NCBI GenBank assembly: GCA_050633325.1
Contig: JBOEGH010000006.1
Span: forward strand, 186,001 to 250,000
Direction of reading: 5' to 3'
DNA: 64,000 nt
DNA from: UBA1672 sp050633325
Lineage (GTDB): Bacteria; Pseudomonadota; Alphaproteobacteria; Micavibrionales; Micavibrionaceae
Each line of letters begins with the position of its first letter. The stretch's first letter is position 1. Positions 43,340-52,133 of the stretch are shown here, in pieces. Made by a program: the position numbers and the translations under genes. Under the pieces are notes generated by a model. The model had not been told where the DNA came from. It ran no database searches and was given only the letters and a program-made list of their open reading frames with translations.

Positions 43340-44722
43340 TTAATCGCGAGAACCAGCGGCAGCTATATCTGCTCCGCTGTCTTTATATTGGTTAAGTTTG
43401 TTGCGCAAAGTTCTTATAGAGATGCCAAGTATGTTTGCGGCATGTGTACGGTTTCCTAAGCAATGATCAAGTGTGTTTAATATCATGTCACGTTCAACAT
43501 CGGCTATGGTTCTTCCGATCATGGATTCTACCCCGCCTGGGTTGTTTAATGCGGGTATTTTCTCTGCCTCATTAACTGTTTCAGGCTTAATTCCAGGTGA
43601 TGGAGGTGCATCATTTTGTGAAATAGGTGATTGTATGAATATAGCATCAGGCTCTATTTCTTCTTCTGTGGCCATTAAAATGGCGCGGTGCATGGTATTT
43701 TCAAGTTCTCTTATATTTCCGCGCCACTCGCAATTTAATAGTTTTGTTTCTGAATCTTTTGATACGTTCTTGCGATCGACACCGTTTGCTTCGGCATATT
43801 TATCTGCAAACATTTGCGCCAGTCTGGTTATGTCAGATGGTCGATCTCTTAAAGGTGGTAGAGGTATATTAACAACGTTTAAGCGAAAGTATAAATCCTC
43901 TCTAAAATCACCTTTCTTGACTGAGTCTTCTAAATCTCTGTTTGATGTAGCCAAGATTCTTACATCTACTTTCACTACATCATTGCTACCAACCCTTGTT
44001 ATTTCTTTTTCTTGTATAGCGCGTAGAAGTTTTGCCTGTAGAAGAGGGTGCATTTCACTAACTTCGTCTAGAAGAATTGTTCCTTTATGAGCTTCTTCGA
44101 ACTTTCCTACGCGTCGTCCCGTAGCACCTGTAAACGCCCCTTTTTCGTGTCCGAATAATTCAGATTCCAACAAATTTTCAGGGATTGCGGCACAGTTAAC
44201 CGCAATGAAAGAGCCGTTACTTCGTTTTGAATTGTTATGTATATAGCGTGACATTACTTCTTTACCCGTGCCGGACTCGCCAGTAATCAGGACTGTTGCT
44301 TCGCTTGGGGCAATTCTGTCTGCAAGTAATTTTACTGATTTCATCGCCGGATCACTGGCGATCATTGAACTACTTTCTTCCGTAACTGCCTCAAGTACAG
44401 CTGCAATCAGTTCTGCATCAGGGGGAAGAGGGACATACTCTTTTGCACCTTGTTGTATTGCTTTGACCGCGGATCGTGCATCGGTGCCAATTCCACAAGC
44501 AATAACAGGCATGTGAATACGTTCGTCTTTTAAACGTTTAATGAAATTACCAAGTTTTTGCTTTACATCAACCATTGCAAGGTCTGCGCTTTTACCGTTT
44601 AGTAATGCGCCTACTGCTTGTTCTGTATCTTCGCAATGAACCACTTTTGCGCCGCGTTGTAAGGCGATTTTACCTGCCTGAGATATATGTCCGTCAAGTC
44701 GACCAATGATCATTAAACGCAT
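43340..44722 (-). CDS. flbD: Sigma-54 activator FlbD
   Basis: Activates class III flagellar genes and represses fliF in Caulobacter; ring ATPase of the NtrC family. Receiver-like part (1-115): a first acidic pair is absent, and D52 (AMVDV) is the only candidate for phosphorylation, as in FlbD. It is close to FlbD with GAKEYVPLPPDAELIAAVLEA. Walker A GESGTGKE (148-155), the sigma-54 loop GAFTGA (195-200), then the HTH with NILGISIRTLRNKL. The ATG at 44722 gives this N-terminus and has AGGAG 10 bases away; a frame open to 44794 is not the start. It is divergent from the DUF1826-like gene at 44796. Confidence 0.97.
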   Translation of the reverse strand: MRLMIIGRLDGHISQAGKIALQRGAKVVHCEDTEQAVGALLNGKSADLAMVDVKQKLGNFIKRLKDERIHMPVIACGIGTDARSAVKAIQQGAKEYVPLPPDAELIAAVLEAVTEESSSMIASDPAMKSVKLLADRIAPSEATVLITGESGTGKEVMSRYIHNNSKRSNGSFIAVNCAAIPENLLESELFGHEKGAFTGATGRRVGKFEEAHKGTILLDEVSEMHPLLQAKLLRAIQEKEITRVGSNDVVKVDVRILATSNRDLEDSVKKGDFREDLYFRLNVVNIPLPPLRDRPSDITRLAQMFADKYAEANGVDRKNVSKDSETKLLNCEWRGNIRELENTMHRAILMATEEEIEPDAIFIQSPISQNDAPPSPGIKPETVNEAEKIPALNNPGGVESMIGRTIADVERDMILNTLDHCLGNRTHAANILGISIRTLRNKLNQYKDSGADIAAAGSRD

Positions 44723-44795
44723 AGTGGGTATGCTCCTGATAAAAAAATAATTTCGTTTACTCTTAGACAACCTTTTTAGGCTATAATGCGACATT

Positions 44796-45473
44796 ATGAC
44801 AGCAAATAATTATATACCTCATGGGTATGATAGAATAAAGATTGTTGATGATTTATATTCGTTTTTAAAGACGGATTTTGCGCCTATATCTAACGTTGTG
44901 TTGTTTCAAAGAAAGCTTAAAGGTGACTTTGATGCTTTGGCGGTTAAAATGGCCGAGTTTTTTTGCCTTAAAGAAGAAGAGATATTTATAAAATACAGTG
45001 AGAGGGATAGGATTGAGGAGTTTCAGGAAACCTTGGTTGATCCCGCATTGGTTAATTGTGTAGATATTATTCTTAAAGATATGGAGTTTTTTTATTCTGC
45101 GAGAGTTAAGATACATATGCGATTGCTAACCGGTTATATACGCGATACCAGAACGCACGATTTTCACGTAGATGGTTTGGATCAAGACTTTGATCGATAT
45201 ATGACGTGTTATAATAACCCTGTGACACAGTTTATACGTAATGATGACGTTATTGACGTGTCCGGGCATGACGTTATATATCGTGATGATGCAAAAATTT
45301 ATCAGTTTCGAGCGGGCGATATATGGAAGTCACGTGTCCGTAATAAGCCAAAGAGTAGGGCAGACATGGTCTTTGAGAAAATAATGCGGGTAAAAGAAAA
45401 GCGCGCATTTGTTCATCGCGCCCAATTATCTAAAACTCCCAGATTAATGGTTGTTGGCGATATGAGGCTCTGA
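44796..45473 (+). CDS. DUF1826-like protein with HxD...H motif
   Basis: 225 residues, soluble. The central part has HDFHVDGLD (H124-x-D126), then RYMTCYNNPVTQFI and a closing FVHRAQL (H207), followed by PRLMVVGDMRL. This is the DUF1826 pattern, and the His-x-Asp...His set is what metal-dependent cupin/oxygenase-like proteins use to hold iron. No substrate is known. It sits in the flagellar region, divergent from flbD and converging with motA with only 6 bases between the stops. The function is not inferred beyond a likely metal-dependent enzyme. Confidence 0.55.
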   Translation: MTANNYIPHGYDRIKIVDDLYSFLKTDFAPISNVVLFQRKLKGDFDALAVKMAEFFCLKEEEIFIKYSERDRIEEFQETLVDPALVNCVDIILKDMEFFYSARVKIHMRLLTGYIRDTRTHDFHVDGLDQDFDRYMTCYNNPVTQFIRNDDVIDVSGHDVIYRDDAKIYQFRAGDIWKSRVRNKPKSRADMVFEKIMRVKEKRAFVHRAQLSKTPRLMVVGDMRL

Positions 45474-45479
45474 CAATTT

Positions 45480-46316
45480 TTAATCAAAATATCTTATGCG
45501 TTGTGATGGCGGTAGTAGCGCATTTATCAGCATTTCAAGATTACGAGGGTTTTCTTGTTTTATCGCTGATATAGCAGTGCGTAGCACCATTGTTTTTGCC
45601 GTTACCTCATCATCTGCATTTTTTTCTATTTTAGCAGCAAGGGGAGACATCACAATAGATCCTAATATAGCACCGTAAAATGTTGTAAGAAGAGCAACAG
45701 CCATTGCTGGGCCAATAGTGTCAGGGTTTTCAAGGTTGGCTAGCATTTGGACAAGACCGACAAGAGTTCCTATCAAGCCCATTGCTGGTGCTACTTCTGA
45801 GGCGCGTCGTAGAATGCTCGCCGCACGTTTTTGGCGTTCCTCTTCAAGGTCAATGTCTTGTTGTAAAATGCGTCTGACATCATTTTCACTATACCCGTCA
45901 ACCACAATTCCCATAGCGTGCTTAAGAAACGGTTCTTTTGCGGTTTCTTTTTCATAGTTAGAAAGGAATAACAGGCCTTTTTTGCGTGATATTGTTGCCA
46001 AATCCATCAGGCTTTTTGCTAACTTAGGGAAGTCTCTTACCGGCCTTACGGCAGATTTTAGTATGATGCCGCCGGATTGGGCGAGTTCCGCGCCTGTATA
46101 AGATATGCATGTTGTTGTAATTGTGCCTAGAATAACGATCAAAACAGAAGGTAAATTAAAGAACTGAGCATCGCTTTGCCCAATTGCTATTGCGCCGATT
46201 ATTAAAGAAAATGACAGAGTTAGACCCAGTATAGTCGCGAAATCAATACGTGATATAGCCGCAGGAACGGAAACCGTCGGAAGTTTTGTGTCTATCGTTG
46301 CATCGGCTGCTGCCAT
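45480..46316 (-). CDS. motA: Flagellar stator protein MotA/PomA
   Basis: 278 residues. Four membrane helices: about 28-46, 55-75, 168-188 and 200-222. The cytoplasmic loop between 2 and 3 holds a charged region with SNYEKE and LQQDIDLEEERQKRA, the basic/acidic surface that contacts FliG. APAMGLIGTLVGLV and TTFYGAILGSIVMSPLAAKIEK are the MotA/PomA signatures. Its partner (motB/pomB) is not in the window. Last in the fliF-fliG-fliH-fliN-motA run. The N-terminal 20 residues are a polar extension. Confidence 0.93.
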   Translation of the reverse strand: MAAADATIDTKLPTVSVPAAISRIDFATILGLTLSFSLIIGAIAIGQSDAQFFNLPSVLIVILGTITTTCISYTGAELAQSGGIILKSAVRPVRDFPKLAKSLMDLATISRKKGLLFLSNYEKETAKEPFLKHAMGIVVDGYSENDVRRILQQDIDLEEERQKRAASILRRASEVAPAMGLIGTLVGLVQMLANLENPDTIGPAMAVALLTTFYGAILGSIVMSPLAAKIEKNADDEVTAKTMVLRTAISAIKQENPRNLEMLINALLPPSQRIRYFD

Positions 46317-46361
46317 TTTTAACTTACTCCTTTTCTAGGGTCAGCTGTGTTAGTTTGTATT

Positions 46362-46733
46362 TTAAGTGCGTTCTGACTTCACGATCTCAGTCATTGTTAT
46401 TCCCAGTCTGTCTTCAACTACAACTACCTCGCCACGCGCAACCAATCGGTTATTAACGTAGATATCTATTGCTTCACCAACTTTTCTGTCCAGTTCGATA
46501 ACCGCACCACGACCAAGTTTCAATAATTGACTAACTTGCATAGTTGATCGGCCTAAAACAGCAGAAACGTTAACAGGTATGTCATATATAGCAGTCACAT
46601 CATTTGCCATTGGTTCACCGATGGCAAATTCAGAGCCGTCATCACCTTGTAATTCCGGAGACTCTGCTATTTCATCTAAATTAAGATCCGTTCCTGATGG
46701 TGCTTCAGCATCACTTTGTGTATCGTCACTCAT
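46362..46733 (-). CDS. fliN: Flagellar motor switch protein FliN
   Basis: 123 residues. The C-terminal half (about 50-123) is the SpoA domain: VLGRSTMQVSQLLKLGRGAVIELDRKVGE then DIYVNNRLVARGEVVVVEDRLGI, which forms the C-ring bottom and docks FliH/CheY. The first 45 residues are acidic and disordered. Its start abuts fliH with zero bases between stop and start, so they are coupled. No fliM is seen in this window. Confidence 0.96.
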   Translation of the reverse strand: MSDDTQSDAEAPSGTDLNLDEIAESPELQGDDGSEFAIGEPMANDVTAIYDIPVNVSAVLGRSTMQVSQLLKLGRGAVIELDRKVGEAIDIYVNNRLVARGEVVVVEDRLGITMTEIVKSERT

Positions 46734-47447
46734 TTAAGTTTCTCCTGCCGTGTTTTCTTGGCTTAGTCGATCTGATTTTGCGGTTTTATTATCAGATGTT
46801 GTTTCATTGTTTGAACTATCCTCATCATGAACGTTAACGCCGCGCTCTGCAAGTGCCTCTTTCATAATGCTTATAGTTTTATCTGCAATTAGGCTGTGGT
46901 TACAAATTATCCCACCGTCAGGCCATGATATACGGCATTCAAATTCTTGTAAGGATTCATTGCTCTTCAAGGATATGTGCTTGTCTAATGTTACTTCCAT
47001 GTTTTTTATGCTTTGTTCTAATGAAGTCATAAGTGACGGAGGTAAATCTATTTGAATTTTTTCAGGAGTGTTATGACTGCTGAGAATATCTTCTATCGCA
47101 GATTTAAGTTCCTTATCACCGTATTCTTTCATGTAAAGAGGGAATGACTTTTGCATGATATTTAGTACTAAATTTACGGCCTCTTCCTCATACTTGGCAC
47201 TTCGGTCATGTTCTGCCGCGAATAAAATGGACATATCGCGTTCAATTTTTTGTAATGTTGATAATATGTTTTTGTTTATGCTGGTTTCGCTTTCTGCAAA
47301 TCCTTCTTTTTTACCTTTTTCAAAGGCTTCTCGTTGCATTGACTCCATTTGTGATTTCGTGAATTCAGCCGCTTCTTCACTGCTCAGTGAAGCGGTATCT
47401 TCATCGTCAAATACATTGTTATCGAAAAAATATGGCTGTACAGTCAT
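46734..47447 (-). CDS. fliH: Flagellar assembly protein FliH/FlbE
   Basis: 237 residues. A long charged helix region (about 25-100) with repeated Glu/Lys/Ser is followed by a globular C-terminal part, and the last 45 residues are acidic and polar. FliH holds FliI in check and links it to the C-ring via FliN. The N-terminus MTVQPYFFDNNVFDDEDT matches the FlbE form known from Caulobacter (fliF-fliG-flbE-fliN). Low sequence conservation is normal for this family; position in the operon makes the call firm. Confidence 0.85.
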   Translation of the reverse strand: MTVQPYFFDNNVFDDEDTASLSSEEAAEFTKSQMESMQREAFEKGKKEGFAESETSINKNILSTLQKIERDMSILFAAEHDRSAKYEEEAVNLVLNIMQKSFPLYMKEYGDKELKSAIEDILSSHNTPEKIQIDLPPSLMTSLEQSIKNMEVTLDKHISLKSNESLQEFECRISWPDGGIICNHSLIADKTISIMKEALAERGVNVHDEDSSNNETTSDNKTAKSDRLSQENTAGET

Positions 47448-47474
47448 TATTATCTCTCTTTACCAAACCTTATA

Positions 47475-48500
47475 CTACCCGACCATCTCTTCGTCTTGAG
47501 TTCCGCTGGCTATTACAACTTCTCCACGTCCCTCTAGGTCTTTTGTTACTGTCACGATATATTGTTGTGCTTCTTCTACATCCTTCAATCTTACAGGACC
47601 CATTGCTGCCATGTCTTCTTTCATTATCTTTGCGGCGCGTTCTGACATGTTAGAGAAGAACAGTTCTTGTAAGGTGTCACTAGCACCCTTAAGGGCCATG
47701 GGTAGTTTTTCTTTGTCTATGGCTCTGACCACAGTTTGTATTGACGCGGCATCAAGTGTTGATAGGTCATCAAATGTGAACATTAAGCTTCTGATTTTTT
47801 CGGCTGCTTCAGGTGCGCCTTTTTCCAAATCTTCCATGAAGCGGTTTTCTACGGCTCGCTCCATATTGTTAAATATTTCGGCCATTAATTCATGGCTATC
47901 ACGACGTTGAGTTCGTGATAGGTTGGTCATAAATTCTTTGCGCAGCGTTTTTTCTACTTCTTCTAATATGTCTTTTTGTACGGTTTCCATTTTAAGCATA
48001 CGATTTATAACTTCTAATGCGAAGCCATCAGGAAGTATGGCAAGAACACGCGCGGCATGATCTGATGTTACTTTTGACAGGACAACTGCCACTGTTTGCG
48101 GATATTCTTTTTGTAGAAAAGACGCGAGTATCTCTTCGTTAACATTGCCAAGTTTTTCCCACATTGTACGTCCGGCAGGACCACGTATTTCTTCCATTAT
48201 ATTGTCGATTTTTTCTTGAGACAGACCGGATTTGAGCAACATGCGCTCAGTACTGTCTTGTGATCCGACAAGTGTATTTGTAGAACTCATTTGCTCAGAA
48301 AAATCGACGAACAATCGTTCGACTACAGTAGGGCCGATTTTACCAAGGCTAGACATTATTTGAGAAAGCTCAAGTATTTCGTCATCATCCATCATTCCAA
48401 AAATTTGGCTTGTACGTTCTTCGCTAAGTGACAATAGGAATATTGCGGCCTTTTCCTGCCCCATTAATGTCCTGTAATCATCTCTTACTCGCATATTCAT
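47475..48500 (-). CDS. fliG: Flagellar motor switch protein FliG
   Basis: 341 residues, three armadillo-like domains. Signatures: EKAAIFLLSLSEE near the N-terminus, the EHPQT-type FLQKEYPQTVAVVLSKV in the middle, MFTFDDLSTLDAASIQTVVRAID and the C-terminal torque helix with the conserved K/R-E-D/E charges (ELFFSNMSERAAKIMKEDMAAMG). FliG transmits torque between MotA and FliF. It starts 3 bases after fliF. Confidence 0.97.
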   Translation of the reverse strand: MNMRVRDDYRTLMGQEKAAIFLLSLSEERTSQIFGMMDDDEILELSQIMSSLGKIGPTVVERLFVDFSEQMSSTNTLVGSQDSTERMLLKSGLSQEKIDNIMEEIRGPAGRTMWEKLGNVNEEILASFLQKEYPQTVAVVLSKVTSDHAARVLAILPDGFALEVINRMLKMETVQKDILEEVEKTLRKEFMTNLSRTQRRDSHELMAEIFNNMERAVENRFMEDLEKGAPEAAEKIRSLMFTFDDLSTLDAASIQTVVRAIDKEKLPMALKGASDTLQELFFSNMSERAAKIMKEDMAAMGPVRLKDVEEAQQYIVTVTKDLEGRGEVVIASGTQDEEMVG

Positions 48501-48503
48501 GTG

Positions 48504-50183
48504 TTAGCTCTCCTGCGACATCCAACTTCTAATTACCGAAACAGTTTCCTCCGGGTAATTATCTACTATTTCTTCAACCTTCTTAATTGTTGATGCCTTA
48601 ACACGGCCTTCAACACCTTGAATATTAATGAGGTCATCGCCTTCTTCAATATTGTTATCTTGGCTAATTGGTTGTCCGTCAGCGCCAATTTGAACCGCAC
48701 CTGTTGGCGGAGGGGCAAGGGCAGGGTTAGCAGGGGAGGCGGCTAGTAAATCATGCTGCAACATGTCATCAAGACCAGGGCGGGATGCCAGGTCAACATT
48801 CATTAGTTTTGTGACCATTGGCTGTAATATTAATAGGACTACAAGAATAACCATTATTGCAACTACCATTATTTCTGCTGCATCGATAAGGTCACTTTTT
48901 TCAAAACCAAAAAGCATACGGTCATCAATTAAATCGTCAGCGGCATCAAGAACGGCAAATTGCAGGTTTGCAACCTCCAGAGTATCCCCTCTATCTTCGT
49001 TTAGGCCTATTGCCGCACGGATAAGGGTGGATATTTTATTCATCTCCTCTGCTGGGCGCTCTTCATAGGTTCTAACGCCTTCTTCGTCAGTTACGTAACG
49101 ACCATCAACGAGGACGGAAACGTTTAGTTTCTCAACTCTTCCTGATTGATATACAGTGTTTCTAAGGGTTTTGCTTATTTCGTAATTAGCAACTTCTTCG
49201 CTGCGTGTTCCTTCGGCCGATGGGCCTTGATCTGCAAGTAAATCTCCGCCGACACCAGGTAAGTTATTTCCAATTGAAACATCATCGGATATAGGCTCTC
49301 TTTCAGTATTGCTTTCTTGTGTCGACTGGGTAGACCTAAGAACTTGTCCTTCCGGGTTGTATAATTCCTCGCTTGTGTTGATACGGTCAAAGTTCATATC
49401 GACGGTTACTATTGCGGTAACTTTTCCGTACCCTACAATGCGGCTTACTTGCTCCTCAATTTTATTTTGAAGGCGCGTTTCATAGTTTTTACGCATATCG
49501 TCGGCTTTAAGTGAAAGTAATCCGTTATCTTCACTTCCGCCTTTTGCCAATAGGTTACCATTGCTATCTACTACAGAAACGTTTCTTGATTTAAGTGATG
49601 GGACGGCGGAAGATATTAACGATTGAACAGACACTATTTGCTGTCTATCTACGACTGAACCAGAATTAACGCCCAAAACTACACTTGCGGATGGTGCACG
49701 CGTTTCACGACTGAATTTTTGTCTTTGTGGCAGGACAATATGAACTCGTGCACTGCGAATATTGTCGAGAGAGCTAATGGTTCTTGCAAGTTCACCCTCT
49801 AATGCGCGCACTTGATTTATATTTTGTACAAAATTTGTAGTTCCGAACCCTGATTGTTTATCAAACAATTCGTAACCTACAGATCCACCATTTGGCAATC
49901 CTTCTGAAGCCAAAAGCATTCTAGCTCTTCCAACTTCATCACCAGGAACCAGAATTCTTGAGCCATCAGAAGATATTTCATATGGTATTTGGCTTTCTTC
50001 CAGTTTTGTGGCCACCGCACCGGAGTCGATGGATGATAGATCTGTGTAAAGCAGCTTCATTTCCTGTGTCGTTATGCGCATTGATATAAAGACAAAGAAC
50101 ATAAGCAAGCCAAGTAAGATTGCGCCCATAACCCCTAGTCTTGCGGGGCCTAATTGTTGTAGTGTCGCGACAAAGCTATTCAC
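48504..50183 (-). CDS. fliF: Flagellar MS-ring protein FliF
   Basis: 559 residues. First membrane helix at about 16-33, then the ring-building region with LYTDLSSIDSGAVATKLEESQIPYEI and VLVNAGR-like RMLLASEGLPNGGSVGYELFD, a second helix at about 435-458, and a C-terminal tail that docks FliG (VEEIVDNYPEETVSVIRSWMSQ). First gene of the fliF-fliG-fliH-fliN-motA operon, which in Caulobacter is early class II and repressed by FlbD. Confidence 0.97.
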   Translation of the reverse strand: MNSFVATLQQLGPARLGVMGAILLGLLMFFVFISMRITTQEMKLLYTDLSSIDSGAVATKLEESQIPYEISSDGSRILVPGDEVGRARMLLASEGLPNGGSVGYELFDKQSGFGTTNFVQNINQVRALEGELARTISSLDNIRSARVHIVLPQRQKFSRETRAPSASVVLGVNSGSVVDRQQIVSVQSLISSAVPSLKSRNVSVVDSNGNLLAKGGSEDNGLLSLKADDMRKNYETRLQNKIEEQVSRIVGYGKVTAIVTVDMNFDRINTSEELYNPEGQVLRSTQSTQESNTEREPISDDVSIGNNLPGVGGDLLADQGPSAEGTRSEEVANYEISKTLRNTVYQSGRVEKLNVSVLVDGRYVTDEEGVRTYEERPAEEMNKISTLIRAAIGLNEDRGDTLEVANLQFAVLDAADDLIDDRMLFGFEKSDLIDAAEIMVVAIMVILVVLLILQPMVTKLMNVDLASRPGLDDMLQHDLLAASPANPALAPPPTGAVQIGADGQPISQDNNIEEGDDLINIQGVEGRVKASTIKKVEEIVDNYPEETVSVIRSWMSQES

Positions 50184-50560
50184 GTTATATACCTTAATAT
50201 TACTTATTTAATAATTACGCTAGAACCCCAATGAAGACAGGGGTAGCAACAGTATAGCATAAATACATCCCATTAGACGAGTAGGTGATTCGATTTAAAG
50301 GTCAATATTTGGTAAATAAAGTACTGTAATTTTTATTTTCTGGCAAATGGCAATGTGGTTTACATAGAATAAAGGGCAGTTCCTTGTCATATAATTCTTT
50401 AGTAAAAGGTTAAAAACAAAGAGATAATAGCCATTATCCACTTGGTTTTAACTGCATTTTCTTGACTTTTGCATAAAACAGGAGTAGTCTGATAGTAGGG
50501 TAGTATATCTTGTTTTGTATTTTGAAACAGGATTTAATTTGGAAAGGTTAGGGATTCACC
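50184..50560. other. Divergent promoter region between fliF and the FlaG-like gene
   Basis: 377 bases without a gene. On the fliF side a TATACT -10 candidate lies at 50256-50251 (minus) and just after it a hairpin ACCCC-N10-GGGGT (50225-50244) would sit at the start of the transcript. At 50341-50353 TGGCAA occurs twice, 7 bases apart, and may relate to the GGCAA half-sites discussed for FlbD. No sigma-54 GG-N10-GC match is seen here. Confidence 0.4.
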
Positions 50561-51064
50561 ATGATAGAAGCGGTGAGCTCATCATTGGCAAGTGCACAAT
50601 CTCTGCGCAGTAATGTGGCGGAAGGTGTTTCCTCTGTGTCCGTTGAGGGCGCACGTGCAGCACCTCAAGCTCCTTATATAAGCCCCCATATCTCTATTGA
50701 TTTGGCGCATAATAAGGCTGTTATTGAAATAAGAGATAGTGACACAGGTGATGTGCAGCAGCAATTTCCAAGTGAAAGCCGTTTGGCGCAAATAAGTCAG
50801 GCGCAAGCAAGATTGGAAAGTGAAAGATCTGTTAGGGATGTTGATTTACCTGATGCTCCAAGCTTTAGTAGTGATACTAGTGAAGGAGCCTCCGGTTCAC
50901 TTCCTTCATCTACTATAAAATCTTCTGATATCGTTACTGTGCAGGATATAACTTCCTCCGGTTCTGCAAATACATCACTTCCGTCGCCTCAAATCGCTAC
51001 GGCTGCGTTATCGGCAACCGCCCAACCTCAAGCGACAGCATCAGAAGTTAGTGTTCTGGCATAA
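50561..51064 (+). CDS. FlaG-like protein
   Basis: 167 residues. About 42-75 (HISIDLAHNKAVIEIRDSDTGDVQQQFP-E) is the FlaG pattern: two short strands then DSDTGDV-x-x-Q-x-P. FlaG proteins influence flagellin filament length. The N-terminus (SSSLASAQSLRSN) and the Ser/Thr-rich C-terminal 80 residues are low-complexity, an extension not usual for FlaG. It converges with flaF and is near the flagellin, supporting the call. Confidence 0.65.
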   Translation: MIEAVSSSLASAQSLRSNVAEGVSSVSVEGARAAPQAPYISPHISIDLAHNKAVIEIRDSDTGDVQQQFPSESRLAQISQAQARLESERSVRDVDLPDAPSFSSDTSEGASGSLPSSTIKSSDIVTVQDITSSGSANTSLPSPQIATAALSATAQPQATASEVSVLA

Positions 51065-51093
51065 TTCTTTATTTGTTGCTTATACAATGTGTA

Positions 51094-51570
51094 TTAACCT
51101 GAGATATCTGTGGTTGATCCTGCGTGATTTTGCTCAGTAGCTACGTTGGTTTGCTGTGCTGTTTTTTCTTCACCAGGTTGGGGAACCATTAATCCTGCTG
51201 ATATCTCGCGATTAATGCTCATTAAAATGTTCAGTTTTTCTTTCTTTGGCTCAGCAAGGATGTCTATTTCTCTCTTGAAGATAAAGTTGGCCAGATTAAC
51301 GATATTGCTTCGTAAATCGTTAGGTCTTCCTTCATCTTTGTTTTCTAGAGCTGTATCGTAAAACAAAACCCATATTTGCCTGTTGTAGGTTAGGGCGTCT
51401 GCCAATGAATCTTTGGGGCGGTTATCCCAATTATCTATAAGTGATTGCATCATGCGGTTGGATTTTAGCAATATGCGTGCTTCAAGCTCTCTTTGTGATG
51501 TCGTGTGAGCCTGTGCATTGGTGTCGTATGCTTTTGTTGCTTTTCCGTAGGGGTCATTATTATAGGACAT
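51094..51570 (-). CDS. flaF: Flagellar biosynthesis regulator FlaF
   Basis: 158 residues; all-helical FlaF: YGKATKAYDTNAQAHTTSQRELEARILLKSNRMM, then WDNRPKDSLADALTYNRQIWVLFYDTALE, then NLANFIFKREIDIL. In Caulobacter FlaF acts with FlbT to control flagellin translation and assembly. The ATG at 51570 is preferred, with GGGAG about 10 bases away, over a TTG at 51576. The C-terminal 25 residues are polar and variable. The start overlaps flbT by 11 bases. Confidence 0.93.
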   Translation of the reverse strand: MSYNNDPYGKATKAYDTNAQAHTTSQRELEARILLKSNRMMQSLIDNWDNRPKDSLADALTYNRQIWVLFYDTALENKDEGRPNDLRSNIVNLANFIFKREIDILAEPKKEKLNILMSINREISAGLMVPQPGEEKTAQQTNVATEQNHAGSTTDISG

Positions 51571-51946
51571 TTTCAATTAACTCCCTTTCATGCTCTATTA
51601 GTTGCTTGGCAAGTTTCATTGCCTTGTAATATGCGCCGTCCATGATTTGTTCGTTTATTTGCATGAAGAATATTGATGAAGTAGGGGCTGCTTTTTGTAT
51701 TTCCTCTACCGTCTGGAAGTATCTGTTGTGGTATTCTTTAGGGTCGGAAGATATATACATGCACTGAATCAGAAAATATGCTGCCTTGCATGGTGTATCA
51801 GCGTCAGATTCCTGCATTATATCTTTATGCCTGATAATTGGAGAGTCTCCAGCAATGTGGAGTCTGGTTCTTTGTGAGCTGTTGGTTATAACAGCATCTC
51901 CTATTAATATTTTTTCTTGAGGTTTTAGGTCAATAACGAGTGCCAT
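51560..51946 (-). CDS. flbT: Flagellin regulator FlbT
   Basis: 128 residues once started at the ATG at 51946 (GGGAAG 6 bases before). This gives the standard ALVIDLKPQEKILIGDAVI, then RTRLHIAGDSPIIRHKDIM and CKAAYFLIQCMYIS. FlbT binds flagellin mRNA leaders and, with FlaF, couples translation to assembly. An upstream-open frame to 52096 is not part of the protein. It lies after the flagellin and its terminator, with its own -10 element. Confidence 0.94.
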   Translation of the reverse strand: MALVIDLKPQEKILIGDAVITNSSQRTRLHIAGDSPIIRHKDIMQESDADTPCKAAYFLIQCMYISSDPKEYHNRYFQTVEEIQKAAPTSSIFFMQINEQIMDGAYYKAMKLAKQLIEHERELIENVL

Positions 51947-51994
51947 GGATTTCTTCCCTTTATGTAGCCGCCTTCTGCAGTCAATGTAATTATC

Positions 51995-52000
51995 ATTATA
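51995..52000 (-). promoter_or_regulatory. -10 element for flbT-flaF
   Basis: A perfect TATAAT on the minus strand (52000-51995) about 50 bases before flbT, preceded by TGTGG. The -35 is weak (TTTTAC at 17 bases). It explains how flbT-flaF is expressed after the flagellin terminator. Confidence 0.45.
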
Positions 52001-52066
52001 CCACAATGATGGTTTTAGTAAAAGTTTAATTGGTAAATGGTGGTATTTTGTGTGATGCATGAAAAT

Positions 52067-52099
52067 AAAGTGGCGAGAAATTTCTTTCCTCGCCACTTT
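52067..52099 (-). terminator. Strong terminator after the flagellin
   Basis: Perfect 11-base arms AAAGTGGCGAG (minus 52099-52089) and CTCGCCACTTT (52077-52067) with an 11-base loop, followed by ATTTTC. It lies 35 bases after the flagellin stop. Confidence 0.88.
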
Positions 52100-52133
52100 G
52101 AAAATATATGTGTAATTCTGGTTTTCTTCAGAA

